Both the position numbers and the translations under genes were made by a program. A stretch of DNA of 64,000 nucleotides from Leptidea sinapis. Lineage: Eukaryota; Arthropoda; Insecta; Lepidoptera; Pieridae. This document shows positions 1 to 12,007 of the stretch, piece after piece; within the stretch, counting starts at the first letter, position 1; the number at the start of each line of letters is the position of its first letter. The stretch covers positions 5,580,001-5,644,000 of the forward strand of contig NC_066296.1 of NCBI RefSeq assembly GCF_905404315.1, written 5' to 3'. The notes under the pieces were generated by a model, which ran no database searches, was not told the DNA's origin, and worked only from the letters and a program-made list of their open reading frames with translations.

Positions 1-203
1 TGCTTTCTGCAGCTGATACACCTATATACGGGAGGCTGCGCAGTGACGTCATCCGCCATTGTCAACACCAACGAGTGCAGGGACATGTACTTAGTTCGAG
101 TATTTTTTTATCCTCTTACTCAGACCTAGAAAAAATTTGACGGAGCGCAGGAGCGAGTTAAACTTTACACAAAAATAGTTTCAAAATTAAATTTAAATCT
201 TAG

Positions 204-415
204 ATAATTTATACGCCTAGATAGTCTCTTGCTGTTAACATGAAAACAGGCCACGAATATTAGTTTAGTGTGCGTGACAAGCTACGTCCTACACCCGCGA
301 TTTATATGACACTTTGTGTTAGTGTGCGTGAATTGCACAAAACAGAGGTTAGTTCTAAAGTCAATTTTTTTTTCGACGTTTTCACAGCTGTCATGGTCAA
401 TCAAGACGTAAAAAT
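204..415 (+). repeat. Dispersed repeat G, copy 1
   Basis: TAATTTATACGCCTAGATAG, TCTCTTGCTGTTA, GCGATTT, CTTTGTGTTAGTG and GACGTTTTCACAGCT are shared in order with 63226-63430. Confidence 0.7.
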
Positions 416-657
416 GAACTAAGATTTAAATAATCTTAAAGTTAAAATTTTTAAGAATATGTTACGCTTCACGCGCATAGGATAATGTATTCTTGACACC
501 ATGAAGTTAGCTTTACCTCTCTAGAATTTTCCTCTAGTAAAGTGTGAATATAGATATCACATCTATATTCAACATATTTATTTTGCAAGGGATTCTATTC
601 ATTAATAACAGCAGCTAACTATGGTAACCAGTATATTATTGAGGTTTTTATTTAAAG

Positions 658-1025
658 CTAGCTGACCCGACAGACGTTGTTCTGTATATAATAAATAAAA
701 TTATGTTTTTATATGAATTTGTCAATAATATATCATAACATCAAAAATTACTTCGTAAAATATGTACCCTGCTGTCGTAATGAAATTGTTTCACAGCAGA
801 ACTGTCAAACCGTGCGTCAATAAATTCTCTCATAGAAATTATGTATGGACACACAAAAAAAATTGTTGTTTTTATTTAATTTAGCAGCATTTTCCTATTT
901 ATTCACCTTTTAAACTTTCCCTGGACTTCCACAAATAATTCAAGACCAAAATTAGCCAAATCTGTCCAGCCGTTCTCGAGTTTTAGTGAGACTAACGAAC
1001 AGCAATTCATTTTTATATATATAGA
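658..1025 (-). mobile_element. Helitron-like non-autonomous element (type 1)
   Basis: The minus strand starts TCTATATATATAAAAATGAA after an A and ends ACAGAACAACGTCTGTCGGG, TCAG, CTAG. The subterminal hairpin ACAGA/TCTGT is 8 nt before CTAG. Together these are Helitron hallmarks. Confidence 0.75.
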
Positions 1026-1184
1026 TAGTTTGAACTTCTTATGCTGCGGCCATATTGTTGCGATAAGGCGAAGATTTGAGTTGTCTTGTGTATCGTTGTG
1101 TAGACTAAGATTACATATAAAAAAGTCTCATATCTATTTTCGTAGATCATTAAGGCAGTCGAATAGTTCGAAACATTTGACGGA

Positions 1185-1440
1185 GAACTGTTTGAATTGC
1201 CGAGGATCTTTGAACGGCGAGATCACTTGCTTAGAGTAGAAAAGTTTCTTCATAGGGTGTCTTCTACCGCATTTGTCAAGGGGACTTTTACCAACAGCTG
1301 TTGGAACTGATTCTGCCGCCGAATTCCACGACTTCGCATGACACAACAAAAACCTTGACTATCATCCTTACCTTTCGGATGGGTGCCGCTCCTAAAGAGT
1401 GTGGTTTTAAGGAACTTTCTGCCACATCCAAACAAAATGT
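1185..1440 (+). mobile_element. Diverged LINE-A fragment
   Basis: Matches the C-terminal LINE-A region (GTGTCTTCTACCGCATTT, CTGCCGCCGAATTCCA, then GGTTTTAAGGAACTTTC) with many substitutions. An old copy. Confidence 0.7.
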
Positions 1441-2895
1441 GGGTGGCGGTAATTTCTTAACACGTGACACCTAAAATATATGTGTTAAATATTATGGAAT
1501 TGTATAGGTGGTCTTCCAGTTGGAGCAATAAATAAATATGTGCGCCACATATGATGGGCATACTGAGCTCCAGGTCCAGGCTCTTAAGGGGGAGGGTAAT
1601 ACGATATGAGGAAGTCCGTATTTTGCTCAATTACGCTTTGTGTTTTCTATTCCAGTATCGGCCGTTTCGTCATCCCCAGCACAACCCCGAAATCAAACCT
1701 TCACCAAAAAAGAATGGAGGCACTTACTTGAAGTTGATTCTGCCTTCACAGCCTTCTTTAGTTTCCGGGGCCCCGGTAACGACTCTAGGCAGGCGAATTA
1801 TACAATATACGTCGCGTTTGGGACTGTAGCACTCCAGTACAAACAAAACTAGCACTAAAACCACATTAATACACCAAAATTACTTAAAATTGATTGCGTT
1901 TTAGACGTTCTTCAAAGATTTTAAAAGTCAAAGTGTGTTCGTGTGCAAAGTCAACTTTGCACACGAACGTTATTGTCGAGTGACGTACGCGTGCGCGCCA
2001 ACTTCAGATTGACATACCTTTGAACGTCGGCCGTGGGCCTCCACTAACGCTAAGGTAATCCTTCTTGAATTGTTTAAGTACAACAAAACGGCCGAAACAA
2101 AATATATAAATAAATAAACATATTAATGTGACTCATACGCCCGTGTCTCCTCTTCCAAAGAAAAGATAACTGATTATTTTCTGCCGCTGAGCTGTAATGT
2201 ATAAGTACTATATTTTTCGTTTTGATATATTTATACATCATTCTGTGGTAAGGTTTAATTAAAGATTGAAGTATTATTACATCAAGCGTCTCCGTCTGTG
2301 TTCTTCTTGTATCACTGCCATATCCTACTACTTAATCATCATTTACAACTTTAAGTACACAGTAGGAACAAAACCATGACGAGTATCCTGTACTTTTCGA
2401 CAATACTTTATTCAATTATACATTTGACATCAAACGTAGAATTACTGGCCCCATTATCAAAGTTTTAGCCTTGACCTCTAACCATAGAGTCTACGAAAGT
2501 TTTAATAAGCAGATAAGAACAAGTCCTAGGCCATATTAATTTGATATTAAGTTTATGTTGCTTTGTGATAATTTAATAGTTTAAAAAATATAGGAAAATC
2601 TTCATATTATTTACTCTTCATGCTACATACTATATTACAGGGTGTATTCACATTAGGGGTTTTAATATTAAATTGATATTTTGTACTTAAAAGAATACAG
2701 ATTTTTGTAGGGTAATACCGTAATAGTTATTTATTAAATCGAAGTATTTACCCTCGTCATATAGACATTTCTGTGATCTGACGGAAAGGTCACTAATGTC
2801 TTTGCGATTTGGAACCTGGAGTCGTGGACTTAACAAACTCATTGCTTCTTGAGATATTTTTTTTTACCATATAAACAATGTTCAAATCGCGAAAA
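1441..2895. other. No gene seen
   Basis: A frame at 1640-1852 reads FTKKEWRHLLEVDSAFTAFF after a possible acceptor and could be a decayed exon or LINE piece. A perfect hairpin lies at 1937-1968. Otherwise AT-rich. Confidence 0.5.
1937..1968. repeat. Perfect 15-bp hairpin, 2-nt loop
   Basis: GTTCGTGTGCAAAGT, CA, ACTTTGCACACGAAC. Confidence 0.96.
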
Positions 2896-3335
2896 TATTT
2901 TAGCCGGATAAGTCCTGGGCTAGCTGGAGGGCAAAGACAAATTGGCTTCGAAAAAGTTGGGCGTCATAAATAGAGCACGGCAATTCTTCAAGCCAACCAC
3001 CTCAGGCCCACATTCTAGCGCTCTACAACAAGGAGTATTGCTGTCATCTCTGGTCTGGCTCACCCCAGTATCAGCCCGATCTATTTGACCGCGTGTAACG
3101 CAGAGTAGCTTGAATTGTCGGGGACCCAGTGCTCTGTTAACGGCTGCATCACTTGGCGTTGCGTAGAGACGTCGCTTCATTGTGTGTCTTCTACCGCATA
3201 TATCACGGGGAGTGTTCCGAAGAGCTGTTTCACCTGATTGCTGCCGCCGAATTCCACCTTCGCACGACACGCCACAAATAAGGATATCATCCCCACCATG
3301 GTGTTTCCGGGACGATACGACATGGGTACCTGTCT
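2896..3335 (+). mobile_element. LINE-A fragment, C-terminal region
   Basis: Nucleotide match to the 23710-24205 part of LINE-A (LASKKLGVINRARQF, then the GDPVLC and SEELF regions). It has many frameshifts and ends near the CGATACGACATGGGTACC site. Confidence 0.85.
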
Positions 3336-4270
3336 TGCGTTATCATGGAGTTTGGTGATCGGTTTACGATCGACTATCGCTTCACCATTATTGTATAGCA
3401 TAATAAACACGTGCTTGGAAGTTGTAGTGAATGACTGTAGAGGCGTAGAATCTGTCATTGCGACGTTTGCTTGAGATTTTCGTACCTTCATTGCCGTGCC
3501 AGTCTATCATGGTAAGGCAAGCTTCAACGCGTGCCTCGCTCTGTGGGTCATTAAAATCACAATACAGTAATAGAACTGTACTTTTACTTCATACCAGAGC
3601 GCCCGATTCGACGCACGCACACATACACACAATTATACGGCTGCTAAGCAATCTTGGGAATCCAAAACTTTTGACTATTGAGTGCCACGCAGTACGCCGC
3701 CGATACTAGTCGCTGTACGAGTTATATTAGGTGCGCCGCACCGTCCGCGTCGTTAGTATTTCTGTATGTACCAACCCCTATAGCTCCAACTAGAGAAGAC
3801 CACTGTGTTATGCCAAAAAATATATAATAGTACAAGTACGGAAGTCTTAATTGAAGAAATAGGGACCCTTTCTGTCATACAATAAGGTGTAATTCAGATC
3901 GCACAGCGCTACTAACCTACATTTTTATTCACCTAGAAGTTACCTTTCTTTCTATCGCATTACTCTTACCTCTTCTAACGACATTAGTGTTAACTTCTTT
4001 ACCTACAACTGTACCTACCTATTTTTGGTTATGGTTATCGGTCAGATTTTCACGTTGCTTAGCTCAACTGACAAAGCGAGACTACGAACAACATGATTCT
4101 AATTATAGTAAAATCATTTATAATCGATACACAGAAGTATAAACTTGTAGAATGTGTGAGCGACTAATAAGGGAATAGTTAAATAGCGGAAGTATGTAAT
4201 ACGAAACTTCCGCTTTATTAAATAGATTAGAATAATAATTTATTGATAACAAACCACCACTACATACTTA
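3336..4270. other. No gene seen
   Basis: GC-mixed stretch to 3760 (CGCACGCACACATACACACA) with no recognisable frame, then AT-rich. Confidence 0.5.
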
Positions 4271-4320
4271 AAACCCCCTTATTCAGTTAAGTTAGCAGAC
4301 TATTATGAATAAGGGGGTTT
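4271..4320. repeat. 15-bp hairpin (AAACCCCCTTATTCA arms)
   Basis: Arms 4271-4285 and 4306-4320, 20-nt spacer. Probably a minimal fold-back repeat. Confidence 0.9.
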
Positions 4321-4440
4321 GTCAATATCTTCTGAAGATGTATTTTGTTGGATGCGATTACTAATAATAATGACAGTAATGATGGTTACATCATGTTCAC
4401 GAAGCATCCTTACACAAACAATTAATTCAAGCTCTAATAC

Positions 4441-4732
4441 CAGTGGGAAGCTCCTTTGCACAAGATGCCGGCTATATAATGGGTACCACAACGGCGCCTA
4501 TTTCTGCCGTGAATCAGTTATGTGTAAGCATTTCACTGTGTTTCGGGCAGAAGGGCACCGTTGCTAGTGAAATTACTGGGCAAATAAGACTTGACAACTT
4601 ATGTCTCAAGGTGACGAGCGCAATTGTAGTTTCGCTCAGAATTTTTGGGTTTTTCAAGAATCCTGAGCGGCACAGCGCGTACCAATTACCAACGAAAGTC
4701 CTGCTAGTCTCGTCCCTTATCATCATAAAAAA
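4441..4732 (+). mobile_element. SINE-like repeat, near full length
   Basis: The family runs AGTGGGAGGCTCCTTTGCAC ... GGGTACCACAACGGCGCC ... GTAGCTAGTGAAATTACTGG ... a hairpin AGTGCCGCTCAG/CTGAGCGGCACT ... CTGCTCGTCTCGTCCCTTAT then CAT(A)n, about 300 bp. It has no protein coding capacity. This copy is complete from 5' end to tail. Confidence 0.85.
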
Positions 4733-5014
4733 TGGTACGGTTCGGCAAATAATGTCTTCGAATGGAGAAAACTCAGTAATTAACTGCAATGGCGTGGACC
4801 CATTAGCTCTGGTTTTCAAATGACTCCTGGAGTAACAGCTTAGTAATCATTTATGTAGTTACTATGATTATAACTGTTTAATTATTTTATTTTAAATCAT
4901 AAAAAAAATGTCAAGGTTATGGTTAAGGTTAAAGATTAGTCACGAATCATAAATCTCACTAAGTTGGTAAGTTTTGGTTTTAATTTTAGTAAAATCTTCA
5001 TCCTCTAGTAAAAA

Positions 5015-5373
5015 AAGTACATCCGAACAAGTACGTACCTACTACCTACCTCCGAATTATAAAACCGTGAAGGGAATTTGAAAATTATTATTATTGTACG
5101 TTTTCTATGACATAATTTTTTTAAACACGTCTCATATATTAGATGCAGCACCTTACAACCTAATTTTGTTATGTATATTACAGCCATTGTAAAATAATCT
5201 ATTTGATTGAAAAGAGTGGTCGTTGAGTTTCTTGTATGTTCTCCTCACGAGCTCTACTTTTTTCAAACATATGTTAGAGTCAGTAATTTAAAAGAAATAT
5301 TTTTAGTGACCATCCAAAAGCGCTTAGTCCAGGTCTAATTAAATAAAGTTTATTTGGCTTTGAATAAAAGTTT
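5015..5373 (+). mobile_element. LINE-E 3' UTR
   Basis: ACCTTACAACCTAATTTTGT, GGTCGTTGAGTTTCTTGTAT and the end ATAAAGTTTATTTGGCTTTG. It matches 17615-17860 in inverse orientation. Confidence 0.6.
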
Positions 5374-5983
5374 AGTATTATTTTTGCTGCGTCATTTAGA
5401 TTTTCCTCAGAAGAAGAAAAACACAATATTGTTTCGTTAAGGCGTGACCTCGCCGCGGATTTTCCATATTTGTATAAGCAGACTCTTCATTCAATTGTAT
5501 TTAAAATAATATTTTATGATAATTGATGTTCTCCCTGATAGAGCCTCCTGCTTTAGGGTTCCGTGCTCATGACTTAGGTAAAGCCAGTTAAAAATCCACG
5601 ACTTTGCTCATAAATAATTTTGAATTTTAATACATTGTTGATATAAATTCGACTTGAAATAGCGTCCATTTAAATTTAATAACAACTTTGAAGCCTCGTT
5701 TCCTTTGTCTGTTTTTTATTATAGGAAACCGATAGGTTAATTATTATTATCATACAATAATTCATTATAAAAGTAGTCATAGTTTAGTGTACATTTGTGT
5801 AGATAATTATTTCTATTGTTTTCTTTTTTGTGTTTATAATTGATAAATTGTTATAAATTTAACTAGCCATCATTTAGAACATTATCTATTTCTCTTTAAT
5901 TTAAATTAATATATATATTAGTATATACATAGTAAGATGTGGATAGCGTATCTGACTACAATATGTCAAGCTAACTCTATCTA
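5374..5983. other. No feature seen
   Basis: AT-rich, only short frames. Confidence 0.5.
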
Positions 5984-6353
5984 TCTATATATATAAAAAC
6001 GAATTGCTGTTGTTAGTCTCGCTAAAACTCGAGAACGGCTGGACCGATTTGGCCAATTTAGGTCTTGAATTATTTGTGGAAGTCCAGGGAAGGTTTAAAA
6101 GGTGAATAAATAGGAAAATGATGCTCAATTAAATAAAAACAAAAAATTTGTTTTTCCTTTGATGTGTCCATACATAATTTCTATGAGAGAATTTATTGAC
6201 GCACGGTTTGTCAGTTCTGTTGTGAAACAATTTCAATACGACAGCAGGGTGCATATTTTACGAAGTAATTTTTGATGTTAAATTATTGACTAATTCATAT
6301 AAAAACATTATTTTATTTATTATATACAGAACAACGTCTGTCGGGTCAGCTAG
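5984..6353 (+). mobile_element. Helitron-like element, type 1, complete
   Basis: TC at 5984 preceded by A; CTAG at 6350-6353 followed by T; the same subterminal hairpin. Confidence 0.78.
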
Positions 6354-7079
6354 TACTGGATAATTATTATAGAATATTTATTTCTAATGAATATTATCAT
6401 ACTCATTTGAATGCTATTGTAACTTTTGTACTTCATCCTGACTTGCACTAAATAACTTTTTATTTTACAGTGAATAAGTTTTTTTTAATTTGATTTTGAC
6501 AACGCGTGGGTTTCAGTAAGTACCCACCGAAGATTTAATTTTATTCGAACCATCAACACACAGTAAATTATTTCATAATTTACGTCTTAGATACTAAGTT
6601 AACATATAATTCCGTTTACAGGCGGCTAAAATATGCAAATTTAGACAGAAAAGTCATGTGACAGTACTTAGAATTATTTATATCCGTTGAACTGAACACA
6701 AAAAAAGATTAATCGTGAGAAGTACACAATATTTACAATTCTAAGAACTTAGTGCTTGACATTTTCCATTTGAGATTTATTTTTTATTGAGTTTTATTTT
6801 AAAATTTTCCAAATTATTATAGAACAAATCAATGGAAATATGTGGCAGTCCTGGCAGTGAATTCCTTGTATAGTCTGCTTGGCCTAGGTATGAGGGATTG
6901 ATGATCGAGATTGGATCTATAGATTCGATGTACAAAAAGTGAAGTAGGATACGGCGGTATACGAGAGGGAACTTTGAAGGAAATTTAGTTCAACAGGTCC
7001 GAGTTATTCATGGTACCATTTATCGGACAGTGTGATTAATTTAAAAGTTAATATTAAGATTGACATTTCTTTGAAGTTA
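6354..7079. other. No feature seen
   Basis: Lies between two Helitron-like elements; AT-rich, no homology recognised. Confidence 0.5.
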
Positions 7080-7273
7080 TCTATATATACATATAAGAGA
7101 TTTTCACGTATATAGTCACTCATCACGATATCTCTGGAACCATTAGAGATAAACAAATTTGGTAGGAATATTCGTTTCACCGAGTAGAGGTCAGGTAAGA
7201 ACAGATTTTACAAAATTCCATCCGCAACAGTTTTTTAAATTATTAAAAGAACAACGTCTGTCGGGTCAGTTAG
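7080..7273 (+). mobile_element. Helitron-like element, type 2
   Basis: TCTATATATACATATAAGAG to CAACGTCTGTCGGGTCAGTT AG. Short interior (CACGATATCTCTGGAACCAT). The end CTAG is mutated to TTAG. Confidence 0.65.
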
Positions 7274-7274
7274 T

Positions 7275-7525
7275 ACTTCTATAGAGGCGCGTTTTGAAAA
7301 AATTATGAGAGTGAAATTTTAAGATGCGCGCGCATCACAAAAATACAAAAGTAACAGGGTGAAGTTGGTTCCTAAAATTTTATGACATTTGTCTTTTTTT
7401 TCTTCGTCCATTATTAGGATATGCAAAGGGTTCAAGCACGTACAGCCGTATTCGTTATTTGATAATTAATTGTCAAAGCCATCGTTGCAAGATTTTTACA
7501 ATATTGTTCTCTCTACACGCGTAGA
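7275..7525 (-). repeat. Dispersed repeat H, copy 1
   Basis: Inverse of 20000-20255: shared GTGAAATTTTAAGATGCGCG, TGTCAAAGCCATCGTTGCAA or a near copy, and TTCGTCCATTATTA. Confidence 0.7.
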
Positions 7526-7617
7526 ATACGAGTTGCATGAGGAATAAATATTTTCAAGGATTTTTGCATTGTTAGGCCAAAGAAGTATCTGGCGTGCATC
7601 CATAAGTACACACACAA

Positions 7618-7927
7618 TTTTTTTTTAATTTAAAATAAGAGACGAGACGAGCAGGACGTTCAGTTGATGGTAACTTATACGCATTGCCCGTTACAATGCA
7701 GTGCCACTCAGGATTCTTGCAAAACCCAAAAATTCTGAGTAGCACTACAAATGGGCTCGTCACCTTGAGACAAGATGCTAAGTGTCATTTGCCCAATAAT
7801 TTCACTAGCTACGGCGCCCTTCGGACCGAAACACAATAATGCTTACACATTACTGTTTCACGGCAGAAATAGGCGCCGTTGTGGTACCCATCATCTAGCT
7901 GGCATCTTGTGCAAAGGAGCCTCCCAC
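7618..7927 (-). mobile_element. SINE-like repeat, full length
   Basis: Complete minus-strand copy, from the poly(A) side at 7618 to GTGGGAGGCTCC at 7927. Confidence 0.87.
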
Positions 7928-8424
7928 AAATCCTAAAGTAAATTGCAAACAGTATTAAACAGTAGTACTCGAGTATATCCGGAGTTTGTGCACAATGTAT
8001 TTCCTGTTCGTATTTAATTGCAAAACTTCTTTGTATATCCTTGCCCTTTGATATTTTCAATTAATTTAAAGTCACCAATTATTGTTTTTGCCAAACTGGT
8101 CAACAATGACACACCAACGAACATAGATTAGTAAATATTTGTATTAGATACGCGTAGTTATTCCACTTCATAAATACTTATTTCAGACTCGAACGCTTTG
8201 GAAGATATATTAGTTTGATTTCTATTTCAAAGTAATTTACAAAGGATATTTTGTTTTTTTGAACGCGCAAATCTCCTGAGATTATAAAAATAAAAACAAT
8301 TAAAACGGACAGGTTATAGGCTCACTTCTCAGAGAGCCTTAAATATTGTTGTGACGTCAATCGAAAGAAAAAGCGACAGTAAAGTAGGTGAGAGTATAAG
8401 AGTGATAAGTAAATATATTCTTTG

Positions 8425-8745
8425 TATATTTAGTCAAAGAAACCAAATCTTATAACTATCATTACGGGGAAGCGTATCAAGAATACTGGCAGCATTTCCA
8501 CGTTGGAAAGCTAGGCTGATCTGTAGACCGAAATAGCTGCCAGCGCTTGGGTTGCCAGTAGTCCTATTGAGGGGAGAAGATAGTACTTTGTACATTCTCC
8601 GCGCCCCTAGGCCCCTCGGGCCAAGTGTCTCGATACCGTACGGCACAAAGATGTAAGACTCACTGAGACCGACATATTTCCGATGTTATCTGTCTTCGGC
8701 AGTCGAAGCAGCAGCCCCAGCAACAACTGACATAACTTGGACATG
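8425..8745 (-). mobile_element. LINE C-terminal remnant, family unknown
   Basis: Reads AGAAASTAEDR, YVGLSESYIFVPYGIETLGP, then SYFGLQISLAFQRGNAASIL. The phrase VETLGPWG...SLA-x-QRGNAAS-x-LG is common in the C-termini of animal LINE polyproteins. One in-frame stop. Confidence 0.6.
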
Positions 8746-9507
8746 AGAAGGAGCCTCAGTATTTAAGCAAGTCGCGTCAAACACTGATTATTAATACATG
8801 TATCTTAAAGTCTGGGATACAATATATCTATTTCTTATACTTAGTAAAGTTATAGGGTTAAAGTAGAGTACTATATGATAAAGGTATTATAGGCGTATGA
8901 AACTGCAAGGCACAGCTATAATGTATAACTGTGTGTACCATTATTTCAAAACTCCAAAACAAAATTGAAAAACTATCACACAAAAATAACAAATCATTGA
9001 CAAATTACGTTCAATTCACAATTTCGTCAATCGCAATTTCTTAGCCCCGTGCCTTCCTCCGGTTCGTGCAATTTCTCTAATCTCTTAACTATTCTACAGA
9101 GCCTCATCTTTTTTATTGACAAGACATGAAAGACATGACATCAAATGACATCAAAGAGGATGTAAATACTTCGTAATAAGAGACGGGACTGCCTAAGTCA
9201 AAATTGAAATTTAGTTTGATAAGAAAAGTGATATTTGACATAAGTTTGAAATAGTAATTACATTATGGCGAGGAAGTATAATCTAGCTAAATTTGAAAGC
9301 GAACAGATATCCGTTTTTTACAAGATTATAGCCGTCATTTGTCAATCTATCAATCACTGCGTTTCATAGTTTCATACAATCGAGTGAATCGCTATTTGAA
9401 GTGAAACTTATTTAGAATCTTTGTTATTTGAAACTCGATGAAACGAAAAAGCGAGGCGATAGAGGCGTCGTTGCCAGCTATTTTTTATGAAATTATTTTG
9501 GCCGCGC
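8746..9507. other. No gene seen
   Basis: A small cluster of GACATGA/GACATCA words at 9122-9160; a GC-rich patch GGCCGCGCGCCGCGCC precedes the tandem repeat. Confidence 0.5.
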
Positions 9508-9751
9508 GCCGCGCCAAATTATGATTTCAACAACGTGGATATCCTATCCGATGTTCTCGAGGGTGCAGAGAACGAATTTGGGATCATTTTTTAAATCCAA
9601 GATGGCCGCCACGCAAAATTATGATTTCAACAATATGAATATTGTATCCGAGGTTCTCGAGGGTGGAGATAACGAATTTGGGATCATATTTGAAATCCAA
9701 GATGGCCGCCGCGCAAAATTATGATTTCAACAATATGAATATCGTAGTACC
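9508..9751 (+). repeat. 100-bp tandem repeat, about 2.4 units
   Basis: ATGATTTCAA recurs at 9521, 9621 and 9721. Each unit contains GTTCTCGAGGGTG, GAACGAATTTGGGATCAT or a near copy, and ATCCAAGATGGCCGCC. Confidence 0.93.
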
Positions 9752-10424
9752 TAAACCTTACATTTATCCTGATAAATATCCATCTCAATCTCTCGTAGCC
9801 AACCCCTCGTTAAAAATAATCATTGAAAGTATTGAAAATAATGAAATTTGAATTGTTTTCATTACTCCTAATTCTTTTTTTATGTTTTTATAAATACGCA
9901 GTTTTCATGAAACGACTGTTTATTTTTTCAATACTTTGCAATGTTATGTATTTTTAATCAGGAATTTTTCTTAAATTTCACTTCTACGGTGTGTGACTTA
10001 TAGTTTTGCTAGGCTTTTATAATCTAGGTACCCATAGAAATGCAATTAGTTGTTTTTCTCTTTGAATTAAATAAATTTCATAGCGATAAATTTTACTCTC
10101 AGTTATAATTTTTATTTCAAGTATTATAAATAGTGAGCACTGTTTTGTTGTGAATAAATAAATATATTATTTATTTATTAGTTTGTCGAAAACTGCTTCA
10201 AAGATTTTGGTAATAATAGGTTTAAATGAGAACTACATGAATGCGGCTATAACGGTTAAATTTTAAGAAAGGTTAAGGTGATTTTGAGAATATAAACCGA
10301 ATATCTAATTGAAGAAATCAGTTTAATTAATAAGCGCTTTCAATTGTTTACTTGACCTGATTCTTCAGGCGATTTTCAAATCAATCTGTTTGATTTTAGG
10401 ATGAACTCTTATATTATGTATTTT
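9752..10424. other. No feature seen
   Basis: AT-rich, no frame above chance. Confidence 0.5.
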
Positions 10425-10674
10425 TAATTAAAATAAGGGACGATGCGAGCAGAACGTTAAGCTGATGGTAATTGATACGCCCCGCCCATAACAATGCAGT
10501 TCCGCTCAGGATTATCGAAAAATCCAAAAATACTGAGCGGCACTACAACTGCACTCGTCACCTTGAGACATAAGATGTCAAGTCTTATTTGCCCAGTAAT
10601 TTCACTAATTACGGCAGCCTTCAGACCGAAACAAAGTAATGCTTACACATTACTGCTTCACGGCAGAAATAGGT
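10425..10674 (-). mobile_element. SINE-like repeat, 5' truncated
   Basis: Covers the tail to TATTTCTGCCGTGAAGCAGT. The 5' 50 bp are missing. Confidence 0.83.
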
Positions 10675-10713
10675 GTAATTAATTAAATGTTGACTATAAG
10701 TGTAGTGTGTTAG

Positions 10714-10764
10714 TGTTTTAGGAGCATGTCTTGTACATATAGGTACAAGCATGCTCCTAAAACA
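10714..10764. repeat. Hairpin of about 24 bp with a one-base bulge
   Basis: TGTTTTAGGAGCATG-T-CTTGTAC pairs with GTACAAGCATGCTCCTAAAACA, beside the truncated SINE at 10425-10674. Confidence 0.88.
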
Positions 10765-11384
10765 GCGTACATCATAAAGTTTGATGTGAATTTTGTATTT
10801 CATTATCATTGTTATTACTTATTGTTTTTTGCAATAGTATAATTATAATAATTAAAATATGCATATTTATCTTTTGATCTAATAACTAACCTCGTCATCA
10901 ACAAAGCAACAGGCAACAGGAAATCTACAAAGATCGAGCTAAAATTAGTCTTCCGCATAGGCGAAGAGTAAGCAGAAAACACGAAAACATGGTGTTTTTA
11001 GACAAGTTTTGTGGTGAAAGTATAGCATTTCGAGCTATGAACACTACTTAATCCTGTTACACATATCCTTAAGTCTTAGTTGTAGGTTGCTAATGCTTGC
11101 TGTTGGTTAGCCTTTTTGAACTACCACTTTTCTTTGAAGTTAAACAAGTTTCTTGGCATGGCGTGACGAATTTTTTTGGTACTTCTCTCAGAGAAGTTAT
11201 ACTTATAGCTTGTACTTTTTTGTGTAGGTTCATTTATTCAGATTAGTAGTGAATAACGAGGATTGTAAGCATTCAACACTGTTTTCCGCGCAAGAATTTT
11301 GAAAATATTGGCTTTGTTACATGGATGGCGAGCCGGCAGCCGTGAACTCATATCGCTCAAGGTCGCTCGCATTTAGTGTCGCCT
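10765..11384. other. No gene seen
   Basis: Downstream flank of the JHBP gene. A GC-richer block is at 11320-11384 beside repeat I. Confidence 0.5.
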
Positions 11385-11680
11385 TAAGGCTGTGGACCAA
11401 GCCAGCGGCCTTGAGGTATCGAGCGCAGCTAGTTAACCTCTCCCATACAAGATAGCCATAGTTTTAAATCAGAATTAGAAACATTTTTAATTTATTACAA
11501 ACATAAAACAATTTTCTTTACAAAATTAACAAAACTATGTTATTTTAAATAGTATTGGTCAACAGTTTATAATTTTTCTCTAAATTGAATAATAAACATG
11601 GCTCCAACTGCAAAAGTTAGTGGTACTTTGGTGATATTTTTCGCAATGTCTATTAAAGATAGAATTGTAAAATAAATGAA
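11385..11680 (-). repeat. Dispersed repeat I, copy 1
   Basis: Inverse of 22640-22935: AGATAGCCATAGTTTTAAAT, TTACAAACATAAAACAATTT, CGCAATGTCTATTA. It ends 167 bp short of the JHBP stop codon. Confidence 0.68.
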
Positions 11681-11846
11681 TTTTCTTCTCGTTTTCTGTA
11701 GACATTTAATTATTTTTTGTAATAATAAAAGCTTCATACAAACCGTGAAAAAATGGTTTGAATTTTGCGTAACTTTGGCGATTTCTTGGGATACCGGCAT
11801 TAATAAAAAAATTACATGTTATTATGTAAATGTATATTATTTTTGG

Positions 11847-12007
11847 TTAATTAACATAATCGAGTGAAAGTTCATCGACTGGAACAGCCTGGAACAGTTT
11901 GGATGTCTCCCTGACAATCCTGGAGACAATTGCCTTCAAGAAAGGCGTGGCCAGGTCATTGAAGATGAGCTTCCAGTTTGAGTTGGCGAACTTCGTGATG
12001 GTTTGTG
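11847..12007 (-). CDS. JHBP/takeout gene, exon 5 (C-terminus)
   Basis: 161 nt from acceptor CTTCCAG|CA to the TAA at 11847-11849. It encodes AQTITKFANSNWKLIFNDLA, the long C-terminal helix of the family, and ends VPVDELSLDYVN. The split codon G|CA gives Ala. Confidence 0.9.
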
